From assembly GCA_009746045.1 (NCBI GenBank), contig RPFO01000542.1, positions 62,501 to 126,500 of the forward strand: a stretch of 64,000 nt of DNA, read 5' to 3'. The stretch comes from Mesostigma viride. Lineage: Eukaryota > Streptophyta > Mesostigmatophyceae > Mesostigmatales > Mesostigmataceae. The translations under genes and the position numbers were made by a program. Positions within the stretch are counted from its first letter, which is position 1, and each line of letters opens with the position of its first letter. This document shows, one piece after another, positions 45,633 to 58,227 of this stretch. Under the pieces are notes generated by a model. The model saw only the letters and a list, made by a program, of their open reading frames with translations. It was not told the DNA's origin and ran no database searches.

Positions 45633-47337
45633 TTAACCCCTAAATGGGCAGAAATACTGCCGATGCATCGGCTGTAACTTCACAATTTTGCAAACCAGAT
45701 GCCATCCAACCCACCCATATCCAATGGCTGTCCTTGGGGGCCAAGCATGTCCATGAGTTGCCCTTCGGGTTGGTATATCACAACCTTACATATATGCAGG
45801 GTAGGCCATGTATAACTGCCGTCAAAGTCAGGGGGGTCAAGACGAGCGTTTTCATTTTTGGTAGAATGTATTTTGAATTATGTTGTAAGAGCTAGGCACC
45901 TACCACTTCAGGGATGATAAACAATTAGTTGCTGAACAGTTTGAGCCATTGGGGTCATCATTTGGGTGGGTATGCCAGCAGTTACACCCAGTACAGCCCA
46001 TAGGGGTACCGTTGGTAAAAAGCAACCAAGGGGGTAGGAGTGGGCATACTACCTACTAATACCTACTAATATGGCCCCCAACCATGCCACACAATACATT
46101 TCCCTTCCACAATGATGGGGAAACATAACTGCATCATCACACTGCCCTTACATGGCACCTATGTGCAGGTGCCACCTTGTCCATGCACGTAGGTAACGTG
46201 GTACGGATACCCTACGCAAGGCATGCATTCTAGGAGGCAGCCACCAACAAACTAGTGATTTTAAGCCTATTTCAGCTTGCCCTAGCAAGGATAAACTAGG
46301 CCTAAGCTGCTATAGCTTGCCAGGTGATGGCCAGCACACCTGGTGGCACATGCTGACAATGGGAAGCTTCTACTCACCGGTTACATGCTTGATGATGCCA
46401 CAGAGACCAGCCAACTGCCTCACACTCATGCAATATGTGTGTGGGAAATGTATAACAAACATATATGGAGGTATTCAAACCCATACAGCCTCTAAAACTT
46501 ATCACCATCACCCTGTGGCAGGTCAACTGACTGAGGGAAGCATCTAAGAAGGGTGTTTTAGAAAGGGGCCAGGCCAGGGTCAAGAAAGAGCATGAATAAT
46601 GCAAAAAGAATGTGCTACACAAGCTAGAACGTATATATAAACGTCAAACATCGATAGGAAAACGATGATTAAGCTTTACCAGGCATGGATGGCGTTACCT
46701 TGGCCCAGGCGGTGGCCGCAAAATGGCGCATTTCGGCACACCAAAGTTGTGCAGCATGGTCGCTGGATTCGGCGATTTCTGGCCACCCTTGCACGTTTAC
46801 GACTACTATGTATCATAAAAAGTACAAAGAAACCAATATATCCTTTAAAATACGCCGGAAAGGTATTGCTGTCAACGTTTCTATCGTCCGGCCTGATCGC
46901 AGTTTTTTCCAGCAAGAACGCTGCCGACACCTATCAAATGGCATTCCCGCGAACCAAAAATTGGCCTGTATCATATTTAGGACGTATAAAATCAATTTCC
47001 TGAGTTTGGTCAGAAAATTCGAACGAAAACGTAAATTCCATGCGTGGGCGCAAGCCGCCATGGCCAGGTCGTCGTTTTCCGGAATGCACGTTGTACGTGA
47101 AAAAGTACCCTGACCCCTTGTACTTTGACCGGCCAGAACACCTCTATAACTTTGTCAGAAGTATGCAAACCCTAGTACCATGCTGTGAGGAAAATTATAA
47201 ACTTTCGATCTTCTCAGCTAAACTTTTCCTAATTCTCAATAGTTTTCGCGGCATTTGGTCCCCCGAGAAGGGGCCGACGTGTCGGCTGTAACTCAGTTTT
47301 AGGCGGAAAATCGGCAGCCAGACCATTTAGGGGTTAA
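45633..47337. mobile_element. TTAA-flanked element, left of the pair
   Basis: Element 45637-47333 between TTAA at 45633-45636 and 47334-47337, with perfect 11-bp terminal inverted repeats CCCCTAAATGG. Its right half (about 46400-47150) is homologous, in opposite orientation, to 54350-55050 of the neighbouring element; shared words include GCGCAAGCCGCCATGGC. No transposase recognised; the 142-codon frame at 46685-47113 has no known domain. Confidence 0.75.
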
Positions 47338-47784
47338 CACGTCGTCTGTAGCCACACCTATTTTTAGGACTGAGTTCAACTCAGTCCTAAATTTAGGACT
47401 GAGATTTGGGGTTTCGTAGAAAATTTGCCCCGATCGGAAGGTTTGTCAAAAAAATTCCCTCAAAATTTATTCAAATACCGTAGTGGTCAAAATCACTTTG
47501 CGACTAACTACTTTGCGACCCAAAATGAAGGTGAAATTTCAAGTTTGCGACCCAAAATGAAGGCAAAGTTTTAGGTTTGCGAGCCGGTCGACTTGTTTAG
47601 GGTCAGGCGAGGCACTTGGCCTGCGTTGTCTGTTTCTGTTCATATAGCAGTAATGGTATCAAAGCAGTAATGGTATATTACTTCAATAAGGATGTATTAG
47701 ATAAGGATGTTTTTTTAATAAGGATTTATTTCCTAACTCACGCGAAAATTGTGGCGCGACGCGTTCGCTAGCCAAGCTTGAGCG

Positions 47785-48215
47785 TGTTAGGAGTGAGAAA
47801 ACAATGTTTGCCACAAAGTTTTACTTTATTTCACTCAGATAAAAATAAGTCTCAGTCGGCAGCTGGCCGGCTGCTAGTTCCACCACAGGAGTGTGTGAGG
47901 TGTGAGGTACTGAGAGAGCAAACAAGGTGCGTAGCTTCGCCTTTTAAACAATTCCAGGCTCAGCTACTGGGTAGCAGTTATGATCTACCTACAACGTGGC
48001 CACACCAAACCGGTCTTTTCTGACTGTGTGGCAGTTACAATCATAACGTGATCTCAAGCCAACCATTCACAACCAAAGTTCAAGGTCAGTCACAGAATGA
48101 CTGGGTCACTTATGGAACAGAACTTAAACATGCGGCACATGCCCGTCCATGTAGTCCAGAGCTAGCACTAAACTATAAGTACTAGTTTCAGGCAGGTGTG
48201 TCGATACTTCTGACA
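47785..48215 (-). repeat. copia 3' LTR
   Basis: 431 bp. Compared by eye with the other LTR it differs by one missing T (in the CCGGT/CTTTTC area) and one A/G change, so the insertion is recent. Confidence 0.95.
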
Positions 48216-48325
48216 CCCCCCTTACTCGGCACACAGGCCGGAAAACAAACTCAAGCAAGCCAGAACAAATGTTCACTAAAAGAACTGTAGTATGGGACCA
48301 CTGTCACAGGCTAGCAAGTGTGTCC

Positions 48326-51300
48326 TTATGTTGTCTCATCACTAATTGCCAGTAACTCAAATACCCAACAACTTGTGTCTGAGCTCCACAAAACGTGGCT
48401 CGGTAGTGCCTTGGTGAGCATGTCGGCGATCATCGCTGCCCCAGGAAGGTGAGACACCTGAACGGTGCCATCCGCGACCTTCGCGCGAATGTAGTGGTAC
48501 TTGACGTCGATGTGCTTGGTACGCCGAGGGTGAACAGGGTCTCGTGACAGAGCCACAGCACCAGTGTTGTCGCAAAACACCTGAATTGGCCCTGAGGCCG
48601 GGTCACCCAACTCCTTGGTGATGGTGAGAAGGGGACCACCTGCTGCGTGACACCGCACAGGGCCATGTACTCGGCCTCACAGGTGGACAGGGCTGGAGTG
48701 GGCTGCTTGCGACTGGTCCACTCCACCGCAGCACCGCGGTACATGACCACGTTGCCAGTGATTGACTTGCGGTCCACAGGATCGTTTGCCCAGTCGGCAT
48801 CCGAGTAGGCCACCAGCCCCCCCTGCCCCGAGTAGGACAGACCCAGGTCCTTGGTGTGTACCGCGTACTGAAGCACCCGGCGTGCCAGCCCAAGGTCGCT
48901 TACAGTAGGGTTTTTCATATTCTGAGTCAGCAGGTTGACTGCGAATGCCAGGTCAGGCCGAGTGCATCCCATCGCATACAGGAGTGCCCCGGTGATCGCT
49001 TGGTAGACGCGAGTGTCGTCCGCGTTGAGAAGCCCCCCCTCACCACGGGGGGTGTTGGGGACGACGGGCGTCTTCACCGCCCGTGGGGAGACCCCAAAGC
49101 GCTCAGCGAGGGCCTCCAGATACGGGCCTTGGTGCAGAAAAACTGTGCGCGCCGGCGGGTCGAGGACCAGGGAGACCCCCAGAAAGAGGGAGGGGGCATC
49201 CGTCTCGGTGATCTGGAAGCGCTGGGACACCCGTTGGGTCCACTGCGATAGCCACTCCGCCGAGGAGTGGGAGACCAGGAGATCGTCGACATGGACGAAG
49301 GCAAAACCACCAACATACAGGAACAGACACGTGTCCGTGGTGCTCTGGACAGCGCCAGTCTCATGGATGAGGTAGTCCCGGAGCGTGTGGTGCCAGTTCC
49401 GGGGCGCCTGTTTGAGCCCATAGAGGCTCCGCCGGAGGCGCCAGAGGTACGTTTGGCCAGTGGGGTCGCGCTCCTCAAAGCCCTTGGGGGGAAGGACATA
49501 CACGTCCTCCTCCAACTCAGCATAGAGGAACGCGGTGCGGACATCCAGCTGCCGGATGGGGTGGCCAGCAGTGCCAGCACGAGCCAAGCCCAGGCGCACG
49601 GTGGCAGCACGGACGGTGGGAGCAAAAGTCTCACCGAAATCAATGCCCTCGCGCTGTGCAAACCCCTTGCACACAAACCGGGCCTTGCACCGCCCATCAG
49701 CTTTCTGGGCGAAGACCCACTTGGTGGGTAGGAGCTTGGCACCGCGCGGAAGATCACGCATATGCAGAAGCTCGTAAACCTGGTGCTCCTGGAGGCTGGC
49801 CAGCTCACTCTCCATGGCCGTGCGCCATTCCGGCAAGGCAAGGGCGGCAGCGGGAGAGGAGGGCACGGACGCAGGCTGGCTATGAAAAGCAGCAGCGAAG
49901 CACAGGTCAGCGACAAGTGAGTGATGCGCGTGGATCCGTGCAGCCTTGGTGACAGGTTGATCCGGCCAGGAAGAAAGTGCGTCATCCAATACATCATCGC
50001 CCCCGAAACCAGGGGGAGCGGGGGTGTTACTGCCATGAGAAAGGTCGCCACACAAGGCAGCACCACGGGAACCCCACACGGGGAGGAGACCTGCAGAGGC
50101 ACCAGGGGACGCCGGAGGAGAATAGCCGGTGCTGTCAGCCGTGCTCTCCAGGTCAACCGAGGTACTCAAATGCGGCGGAGGCATCCCCGCCCCGGCGTGT
50201 TCATATGACGCCGCAGAACGCGAGTGGCCAGAGGCCTGTCCGCGCAACAGAGGGGCATGCTGTCGAGCATCTGACACGGTGAGGTAAGATGTCGGCGCCG
50301 AGGCAGGAGCCGGAGCCGTCGGAGCATGGCCGTTCCGCACAAGTGCCTGGATGGCCGCAGCGGCGGCCGGGGGGAGAACGAAACGCTCAGGAGTCCCCCC
50401 GATGCTGACATAGCTGTCCTCACGGCCTGCGGGCAAGGCAGTGGAGGGCGTTGCCGGCCCCCCAGAGTCCTCGGCAGAGGCAGAGGGTAACTGCAAAGGG
50501 GCAGGAGTCAGCATGTCGGCGGGAAAGAGGTCGGCCTCCGCAAAGGGGGCCGCCGGGAGCCACTGCGCAGCCTGCGGGGCCCGGTTGCGCCACGTCTCGT
50601 CGAACTGCACGTGCTTGCGCTCGATGACACGCCCGCCGCCCGTCGCCTTGTCGGGCACCCATACGAGGTAGGCCGGGGAGTCAAGCTTGTATCCCACGAA
50701 GAGGCCATCCTCAGCGCGAGAATCAAACTTCTCACGGGCTGCCCCCTCAACCAAGACGTGGGAGGGGCAGCCAAACACACGCATGCCGGATAAATCCGCA
50801 GGGCGCCCATACATGAGGAAGTAGGGCGTTGCGTGCTCCGGGTTGCTGCGGCAGGGCAGCCTGTTGATGATGTAGATGGCGCATGCAAAGGCTAGAGCCC
50901 AGAACTCCTTGCCGAGGCCAGCATGCGCCAGCATGCTCCTGGTCATGCTAACTGCGACGCCCCAGAATCGCTCCGCCACGCCGTTCTGCTCCGGCGTATA
51001 GGGGGACGAGAACTCTTGCCGCACGCCATACTCGGCGCAGACGGCGCGCCAGTCCTGGCCAGTGAAAACCGCGTCTTGGTCGGAGCGAAGCTCCACAGGC
51101 GCCGTGGCCGCGGACGCCCGGAACGGCTTGATCTCCGTGGCCAGGAAGTGACGCAGGCTCCCAACGGCAGCGTCCTTCGTCTTCAAGAAGTAAACCCAGT
51201 GAAAACGAGTGGCTTCATCCGTGATGCCCAGGACATACCGCCAGTCCCCCAACACGGCAGGGGTCCGCATGGGACCTAGCAGGTCGCAGTGCAGGCGATG

Positions 51301-52392
51301 GCGAGGGGTCGCGCAGCGTGGCGTCGTGCTGGGGGGAAAGCTGCTCCGCCGCAAGTGACCGGCAGGGCAGGAAGGACACGTGGGAGCCTTGGGACCGTGG
51401 GTCACCATGTTTGAGGCGGGGTCGGCGGCTAGCCGAGCAATACGATCCGCGCCAGCGTGTCCGAGGCGCAGGTGCCACTGCATCAGGTCCACGGGGGCGG
51501 CTGATGTGGCGAGGGCATGGGGCGCCACCCCGCGGAGCAAGTAAATGCCGTCACACTCCACGAGGGGGAACGTGCGGGTCCCCAAAGTGAGGCGCAGGTG
51601 CTTAAAGTCCACATCATGGCCGGCTTTAAAGAGCTGGCTCACCGAGAGTAGGCGGGCCTGAAGGCCTGGGACATACAAAGCTGGGCCGAGGTGCACGTCC
51701 GGGGTGCCGAGCCGGAGAAGCAGAGGGCCCCTGCCGCCCGCATGCAGATTGCCGCCCGAGCCGGTGATGCGCAGCCGGAAGGCGGGATCAAATCCATCGC
51801 CAAAGTCCGCCCGGTGAGGCGTCATGTGGTACGTGGCACCCGTGTCAACCACCCACTCCGGGGCACACCTAGCCGAGGCCGTTGCGGCCGTGTGAAGCAC
51901 AGAAGGAGCGGTGGTTGAGGAACCAGCCGTCGAGTCCGAGGAGGTGCTGGGGCGGGGTGCCGAGAGACGACTGCCCGAGCGGGACGGGGAAGGCGCAAGG
52001 CCGTGCACTGGACGAAGCGAGGCCTGCCCGTGAGGCTGCACACCGTCGCGCAGGGAAGCACCTAAAGGGTTGGCGCGCAGGGAAGCACACAAAGGGCCTC
52101 GACCCACGTGGAACGCGTACGTCGTCTCCAAGGGAGGCAGGCCTGCGTCGGTGTGATGGGCGTGCCCGGCGCCGTCACCGCGGAGGTGAGCAGGGCGCTG
52201 GGCGGGATGGGCAGTCCAGCAGGTGGCGGCGTCATGTCCAGGCTTGGCGCAGACGGAGCAGGGCGGCCCGCGACCACGCCCGACCCCTGCGCCACCACCG
52301 CGACCACCACCGCGCCCGCCGCGCCCCCCGCTGCTACCGCCATGGCCGTGGCCGTTGCCGTGGCCATTGCCGTGGGCGCGGCCGTTGCCGTG

Positions 52393-52456
<64 letters not shown>

Positions 52457-53159
52457 CTTCCGGTGCCGTTGCTGTTGCCGTTGCCGTTGCCGCGGGCACC
52501 GCCATTCCGTGGGCCACGCCCCCGGCCAGGGGTATGGTACGCGTGGTTGGAGGCAGAGCCAGAATCTGCAGGGGACGGGAGGCCACCCGTCAGCAGATCT
52601 TCAACTTCCATCAGGCGCTGCCGCAGGACCGGAACAGTCTCGACCTCGTCAAGACGGAGGGAGATTAGCGCGGGCCGGTACTCGGCGCGCAGACCGCTGA
52701 GGACGCTGGCAATGAAGGCAGCGACTGGGAACGTAATGCCTGCAGCCTGTAGCTTGGCGTACAGCAGTTCCGAGCGGTTCACATACGGCTCCACAGTCTC
52801 GCGAGCAGTTTGACGAAGTTGGGCCATTTGTTTCCACAAGTCCAGACGCATGGACTTGGTGAGCTTGCCATGCTCATAGACCTGGATGAGCTTGGTGATG
52901 GCCAGACTGCCCAGGCGACGATCCAGGGGGAGCGTCTGCATCAAGGCACGCGCAGGCCCATCGACGACGGCCAACAAGGCAACGTAAAGGAGCCGATCCA
53001 GTTGCACGTTCTGGACAACACCTGCCAGCACTCCAAGGAGGCCAGCATAAAGGGAAACAAGGCCCAAAAATGGTCCTTAAAAGGGATCCACAGCGTCCAA
53101 TCTGAGCCGGTAAAAACCTTGACCCCACGAACATCCTTCAAAAGCTCCTTGCAAGCCAC
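48326..53159 (-). CDS. gag-pol: copia gag-pol polyprotein with two frameshifts
   Basis: The main open frame 53067-48430 (1545 residues) encodes, in order: Gag with a long GN repeat; a CCHC knuckle (CSVCAKPGHDAATC); protease (WVVDTGATYHMTPH); integrase (LMQWHLRLGHAG, HCDLLGPM, LRSDQDAVF, YTPEQNGVAERFW); RT (KWVFAQKADGRCKARFVCKG, LDVRTAFLYAEL, YGLKQAPRNWH, FVHVDDLLVS); and RNase H (DADWANDPVDRKSITGNV, LSTCEAEYMAL). The Gag start lies in another frame (MACKELLKDVRGVKVFTGSD from 53159), with a shift near 53060 by a T-run. The RNase H end (VFCDNTGAVALSRDP, KHIDVKYHYIRAKV) is shifted near 48640 at a GGGG run, ending at 48326. Both shifts are beside homopolymers, so sequencing error is possible. Confidence 0.92.
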
Positions 53160-53702
53160 AAAGGAGGCTCGGGCGGGGCCCCCCCCGCCGTACCGCGGCT
53201 CAAACCACCACCGTCAACCGCCGATTCTCACCATCGGGAGCACCGAGGGCGGCGTCCTCGTCACCACCTGGCGGGGCAAAGCCAGGGCAGCCAGCCCAGC
53301 TGCTGCGTCAAAAAATACTTCGCCTGGGAGACCCGAATCGGTAAGAGTTACGGATGTTGCAGTCAAAGCGGCCAGACCGGCAGCGTCGTCGGCATCAAAA
53401 TCGTTACTGCCAGCAGCGCGACCGCGGAAGCGACCTGGCTACGAGTGCCGGAAGCCATTCCAGCAAAAAACAGCAGAAAACTCCGAAAAAAAGGTAACGT
53501 TGACCAAGAGATTCCGGCCAGGAATCGAACCAAGCACCTTTTGTATTACGCGCCAGACGGGAATCAAACCTCCGCCTACGCTGTCGTCATGCAAATCTTG
53601 CCGAAATACACAAATCTAAAGTCAACCGCGAGCAGAGCCTCGGAAACGACTTTTACCAGCGGTAAGCAGGTCGAAAGGCGTGCGAACCGCACTCCGATGC
53701 CA
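53160..53702 (-). other. copia 5' untranslated leader
   Basis: Lies between the 5' LTR and Gag. Contains the primer-binding-site candidate and a GGTTCGATTCC word on the - strand (about 53525) that looks like a tRNA T-loop but has no full cloverleaf. Confidence 0.5.
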
Positions 53703-54134
53703 TGTTAGGAGTGAGAAAACAATGTTTGCCACAAAGTTTTACTTTATTTCACTCAGATAAAAATAAGTCTCAGTCGGCAGCTGGCCGGCTGCTAGTTCCA
53801 CCACAGGAGTGTGTGAGGTGTGAGGTACTGAGAGAGCAAACAAGGTGCGTAGCTTCGCCTTTTAAACAATTCCAGGCTCAGCTACTGGGTAGCAGTTATG
53901 ATCTACCTACAACGTGGCCACACCAAACCGGTTCTTTTCTGACTGTGTGGCAGTTACAATCATAACGTGATCTCAAGCCAACCATTCACGACCAAAGTTC
54001 AAGGTCAGTCACAGAATGACTGGGTCACTTATGGAACAGAACTTAAACATGCGGCACATGCCCGTCCATGTAGTCCAGAGCTAGCACTAAACTATAAGTA
54101 CTAGTTTCAGGCAGGTGTGTCGATACTTCTGACA
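53703..54134 (-). repeat. copia 5' LTR
   Basis: 432 bp; on the - strand starts TGTCAGAAGTATCGACAC and ends CTCACTCCTAACA. Expected to carry the element promoter. Confidence 0.95.
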
Positions 54135-55872
54135 GAGCGGGCTCTAAAGGCCCGGCGCGACGCGGGCGCGGCGCGGGCGCGGCGCGGTAACTTTTGAACT
54201 TTGCGACCCAAAATGAAGCCCATCGATAGCAGTTTGCGAGGTCGATTCGCAAAGTAGTTAGACGCAAAGTGATTTTGACCACTACGGTACTACGTGAAAA
54301 GATCTTTCTTGGACATATTTTTGCGATTTTTTTGGATTTGGTATGAGCGGCGAAATGTACGGTCAAAGAACAGGTGGTAAGGGTACTTTTCCACGTGAAA
54401 CGTGTGTTCCGGAAATGCACGACCTAGCCATGGCGGCTTGCGCCCATGCATGCAGTTTACGTTTTCCGACGATATAGCTGGCCAAACTCAGGAAATAGTT
54501 TTTATATATCATATAGATGATACAAGTCAATTTTCAGCTCGCGGAAATGCGATTTACTAGGTGTCGGCACCGTTCTTGCTGGAAAAAGCTGCGATCAGGC
54601 AGGCCGACGGAATTGATTACTACAACTGCTTTCCGGCGCAAGTCAAAGGGTTTATAGGTTTCTTTCTACTTGTTATCATGCATGGTCATAGAATTGACTT
54701 AGTGGCAGTATAGATTTGATGATTTCGACCACTCTGTCACTTCATGGTGTGTGTGCCTCAAAGTGCCACTTTTGCGGGCACCGCCTGGGCCAAGGTAACG
54801 CCAGCCATGCAAGGTAAAGCCGGAATATCGTTGTCTCATCATTTCTTGATGTTCTTACATGAGTTTAAGCTTGCGAGGTGTTGCCAGTTTCGAGTCTTGA
54901 TGCTCTTTCTTGACCGTTGCCTGCCCCTCTCCAAAACCCCCTTTTTAGATGATGTTGCCAGGCATTTGCCTTGCCCTGGTGTAGTTGTGCAGGTTTTTAG
55001 GCGCTGTATGGGTTTAAACACCTTCATAGATGTTAGTTGTTCTTTTGCTACGTTCATACTGCATAATTGTGTGGCCATGGGCCTCGTCAAGGGTGCTTTC
55101 AAGCTTATATGGGTGAGTGAAAGATCTTGGTGGTAAACCACTGTCATAATGTGCCAGCAAGTATGTTGGCCATGCCATGGCAAGGCAAAACAGTTTCATC
55201 CATGTCCATTCTTGTTAGAGACACTTGAAATATGCTTAACCTGCCCAATACATTGGTGGTTAACACACACAAAAAAACCTTTCGTGGGTAGGTATCCAAA
55301 CCCATTCCCTACGTGCTTGCATAGGCTCTCACACATTATAAGGTATAATATAACTGCAATATGATGATGCAAGCATGTTGTCCTATTATGCTGGAAGGGA
55401 AATGAGTTGATTGGCATGGTTGGTGGCCACGGTGGTGTGTAGTACGACCGCACTCCCATGCTAGCATTTTGTTACCAAGGCCCAGTCCTATTTATAGGAC
55501 TGGCAGTGTTTTGCATGTTTCAGGCAGTGCCAGTGGCCGAATTGAGTCCAGTTTTTTGCCACAGTTCAAGAACTCTAATATCTACACGCCTATGATTTTT
55601 AATGGTGAATATGGATTTTATTGGATTTTACACACTCGTGCTTCCACAGAAAATTCCAAAATCGCGAGTAAGGGTTGAGAGTCATGTATGATTTTACATG
55701 ATTTGGTCAACATATGATTTTTTAAGCACATGCCCAAGCATTAGCATGATATTGAGTGCTATGATGCATATCAAATATATGGGGTACCCCCCTACCCTTA
55801 CCGCCCCATGATCTCAAAGATGGTATACTCAGTCCTATTTTTAGGACTGAGTTTCTACAGGGGACGTGTTAA

Positions 55873-56878
55873 GCGGTCGCCAAAGGGGGCGACGGGACCA
55901 TGGGATCGAGGGGATCAACGTCGTGGCCAAAACGTCAAGATCCTCATAAAACCAATAGTCGGGGCGACGCGACAGGGCGTCAGGGACCGTGTTGTCAAGG
56001 CCCTTGACATATTCGATCTTGAACGGACCGAACTGTGCCAAATATTCAAGCCAACGGGCTTGGCGTGGCGTAAGCGTGGGCTGCGTCAACAAGTGCGTGA
56101 GGGGCCGATGGTCGGTCTGGATGATCAAGCGGTACGGGTCCGCAGGGTCGGGTTCGGCCATGGCCACGTTGAACTGAGCACCCAGAAGATGGTGCCGCCA
56201 AGTATGGCAACAGTACACCACGGCCAACAACTCTTGCTGATGGACCGGGTAATTTCTTTCGGCCGGGATCATCGTCCGGGAGATATACTCGACCGGTTGG
56301 AGACCGAGACCATGGTCTTGGAGCAGCACACCGCCAATAGCAACCTTGCTAGAATCGCTATTGACCACGAATGGCTTGGTGGGATCCGGAAGGATGAGGA
56401 CAGGCGCAGTGGCGAGCCTGGCCTTCAGCAGGTCAAAGGCCTGTTGACACAGGCCTGACCATTCCCACGGTACGTCCTTCTTGAGGAGGTGAGTAAGCGG
56501 GGCCGCAATGGTCGCGAAACGCGGGATGAAGCGGCGATAATACGATACCAAGCCCAAGAAGCTGCGCAAGGCGCGAACATTCGCGGGAACAGGCCACTGT
56601 TGGACGGCGGCGACCTTATCGGGGTCCGTGGACACGCCCTTATTATCCGAGAGAATGTGGCCTAGAAAGGGGACGCTGCGGCCTGATTCTACCTTGCTGC
56701 GGCGGGCGGACAGTTTATTATCCGCCATGATCTGCAGAACCGCGGCAACATCCTCCAAGTGCTCCTCGAACGTGCGAGAGAAAATGAGGATGTCATCCAA
56801 GTAGATGGCCACGCAGGTGCGTTTGTACGGCTGCGTCCCCGGGTCCCACGGGATAGTCGGGTCGCGCAGGTCTGCCGA
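55873..56878 (-). pseudogene. pol: gypsy RT active site and RNase H
   Basis: Long open frame 56812-55841: YLDDILIFSRTFEEHLEDVA, FLGHILSDNKGVSTDPDK, SFLGLVSYYRRFIPRFAT, PFVVNSDSSKVAIGGVLL, NYPVHQQELLAVVYCCHTW, TDHRPLTHLLTQPTLTPRQA and DALSRRPDYWFYEDLD. Its last 10 codons read into the inserted TTAA element. Upstream it continues to the LTR-element insertion (LRDPTIPWDPGTQPYKRTC). Confidence 0.92.
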
Positions 56879-56882
56879 GACC

Positions 56883-57077
56883 TGGAGTTAATATTGCCTG
56901 GCAAGCAATATTATTCTACTAAGCTACTTGGCTTGTAGAGATTCTACTTCCGGTTACTACAATCCAGAAACGGGTTCATTCTGATGAGTATTGCTCGAGA
57001 TATGAGCAAGATACTGTTCTACTACATTCTACTTGGATTCGGTGATTCTACGGTGGTTCTTCAAGTGACGCGTGGCA
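56883..57077 (+). repeat. 5' LTR, 195 bp
   Basis: By eye identical to the copy at 63704-63898. Contains a small palindrome (AATATTGCCTGGCAAGCAATATT) near its start that could fold in the RNA end. Confidence 0.88.
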
Positions 57078-58227
57078 TACGACGTCTTGTCACAGTGTAC
57101 GATAGGACATTTAGTCTCCGACACTGCGGTCTATTCAATGCTATTGATTAGACGTAACAAATAGTGACAGGACTTGTGCGACAGGACACTGATGTGACTA
57201 TTTATGGATAACGAGTCGAGATCTGCTGGTCCAGAGTGAAGGACAGCAATATTGTGAGATGATCTGTCCTATCAGTCATCTGGATGTGACTACGTCACAA
57301 TTAGTATATAACGAGCAGGACGCTGCCACTTGGTAGCACCACTTTCCCTGCACCTGTGTCCTCGCACCTTTGGCGACGGTTCTCACGTGCCTCGTGCATT
57401 CTGTGCTGGTAGCCATAACCAGCAACGTAAACCTATTGATTAATATAACTACTTCCTCTGTAGATATTAATCAGTGCAGGCTGAACCACAGTTCAGCCAC
57501 AGTTTCGTTAACTCGAATTACAAGCGAGTTCGTAATCTACTGATTACGGCATTGATTTCTGGTGTCGTCAAATTTTACGGTGTCTTTCCATTTTATGGGA
57601 AGCACGCGTGAATTTCGTGAACCATCTCTGGAGGCGCGGTGGATCCTTCGTCAAGCCTCGATTTCAACGTCAGCGGAGCATTGGTCGAATTTGTTATCTC
57701 GAAGGTCGTCGGCAAGCATCTACGTACGAATCGGCCTGCAGCAGGATGCGCCATATATGAACGTTAAGTTGCGCGTGCAGTGGATTTCAGTTTTATGATC
57801 TGAATTTTACGGGAATGTTGTAGCGGACTTTTGTGTTCCGTTACTGGCCTGTTTTATGTGCACGGACTTCGCAATAAAAGCTTTGGATTTTATTGTTTTA
57901 GGGCCGGGATTTTGTGCTGCGAAACTGGGTTTTGGTTTCGTGAAAATGTGTTGTAGTAATTACGTATGCTATACGAAAACGTAGTTACGAATATGAAGTC
58001 CGTGGGGCCTGGTCCGGATTTGTTGTGTCGCGCTTCTGCGAATGTAATACGAAGTTTGTTTTGCGCCAGAATTGCGCAATTAGTGCAATATTTTATGTTG
58101 GCTGCTGCATATGCGCAGTTGTGATGGAAGCATTGATACGAAAAATTATATATAATTTCGTATGCAGCGGAATTAAGTGTTGTCACTACGACAACATTGG
58201 CATTGCTAGCAGGGCATGTCGGATATT
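57078..58227 (+). other. leader of the unusual LTR element
   Basis: A+T-balanced sequence with a TATATAA at about 57305. The one notable frame (57562-57798, SSNFTVSFHFMGSTREFREP) has no recognised domain; a remnant gag cannot be excluded. Confidence 0.3.

Larger units (their letters stand above)
47785..54134 (-). mobile_element. young Ty1/copia retrotransposon
   Basis: 6350 bp with direct LTRs (47785-48215 and 53703-54134), TG...CA ends and a perfect 5-bp target duplication GAGCG (47780-47784 and 54135-54139). On the - strand the 5' LTR is the right one. A primer-binding-site candidate TGGCATCGGAGTG follows it (53702-53690), similar to the initiator-Met tRNA site, and a polypurine tract precedes the 3' LTR (48216-48227). 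Confidence 0.95.
47334..55872. mobile_element. TTAA-flanked element split by a copia insertion
   Basis: Element 47338-55868 between TTAA at 47334-47337 (shared with its neighbour) and 55869-55872. Ends CACGTCGTCTGTAG and, inverted, CACGTCCCCTGTAG. ACTCAGTCC ... GGACTGAGT palindromes lie just inside both ends. Without the copia it would be about 2.2 kb. An internal inverted repeat (AAAATCACTTTGCG near 47485; inverted near 54270) suggests a fold-back structure. No transposase recognised. Confidence 0.75.

Noticed and set aside
46685-47113. 142-codon frame in the left TTAA element as a transposase
   Set aside because: No DDD pattern or other transposase motif, and the homologous region in the neighbouring element does not keep the frame.
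52062-52813. + strand ORFs opposite the copia Gag (alternating VA or RC repeats)
   Set aside because: Shadow frames of the Gag GN repeat on the - strand.
53500-53560. tRNA-like word in the copia leader
   Set aside because: No cloverleaf; probably chance or part of the leader.
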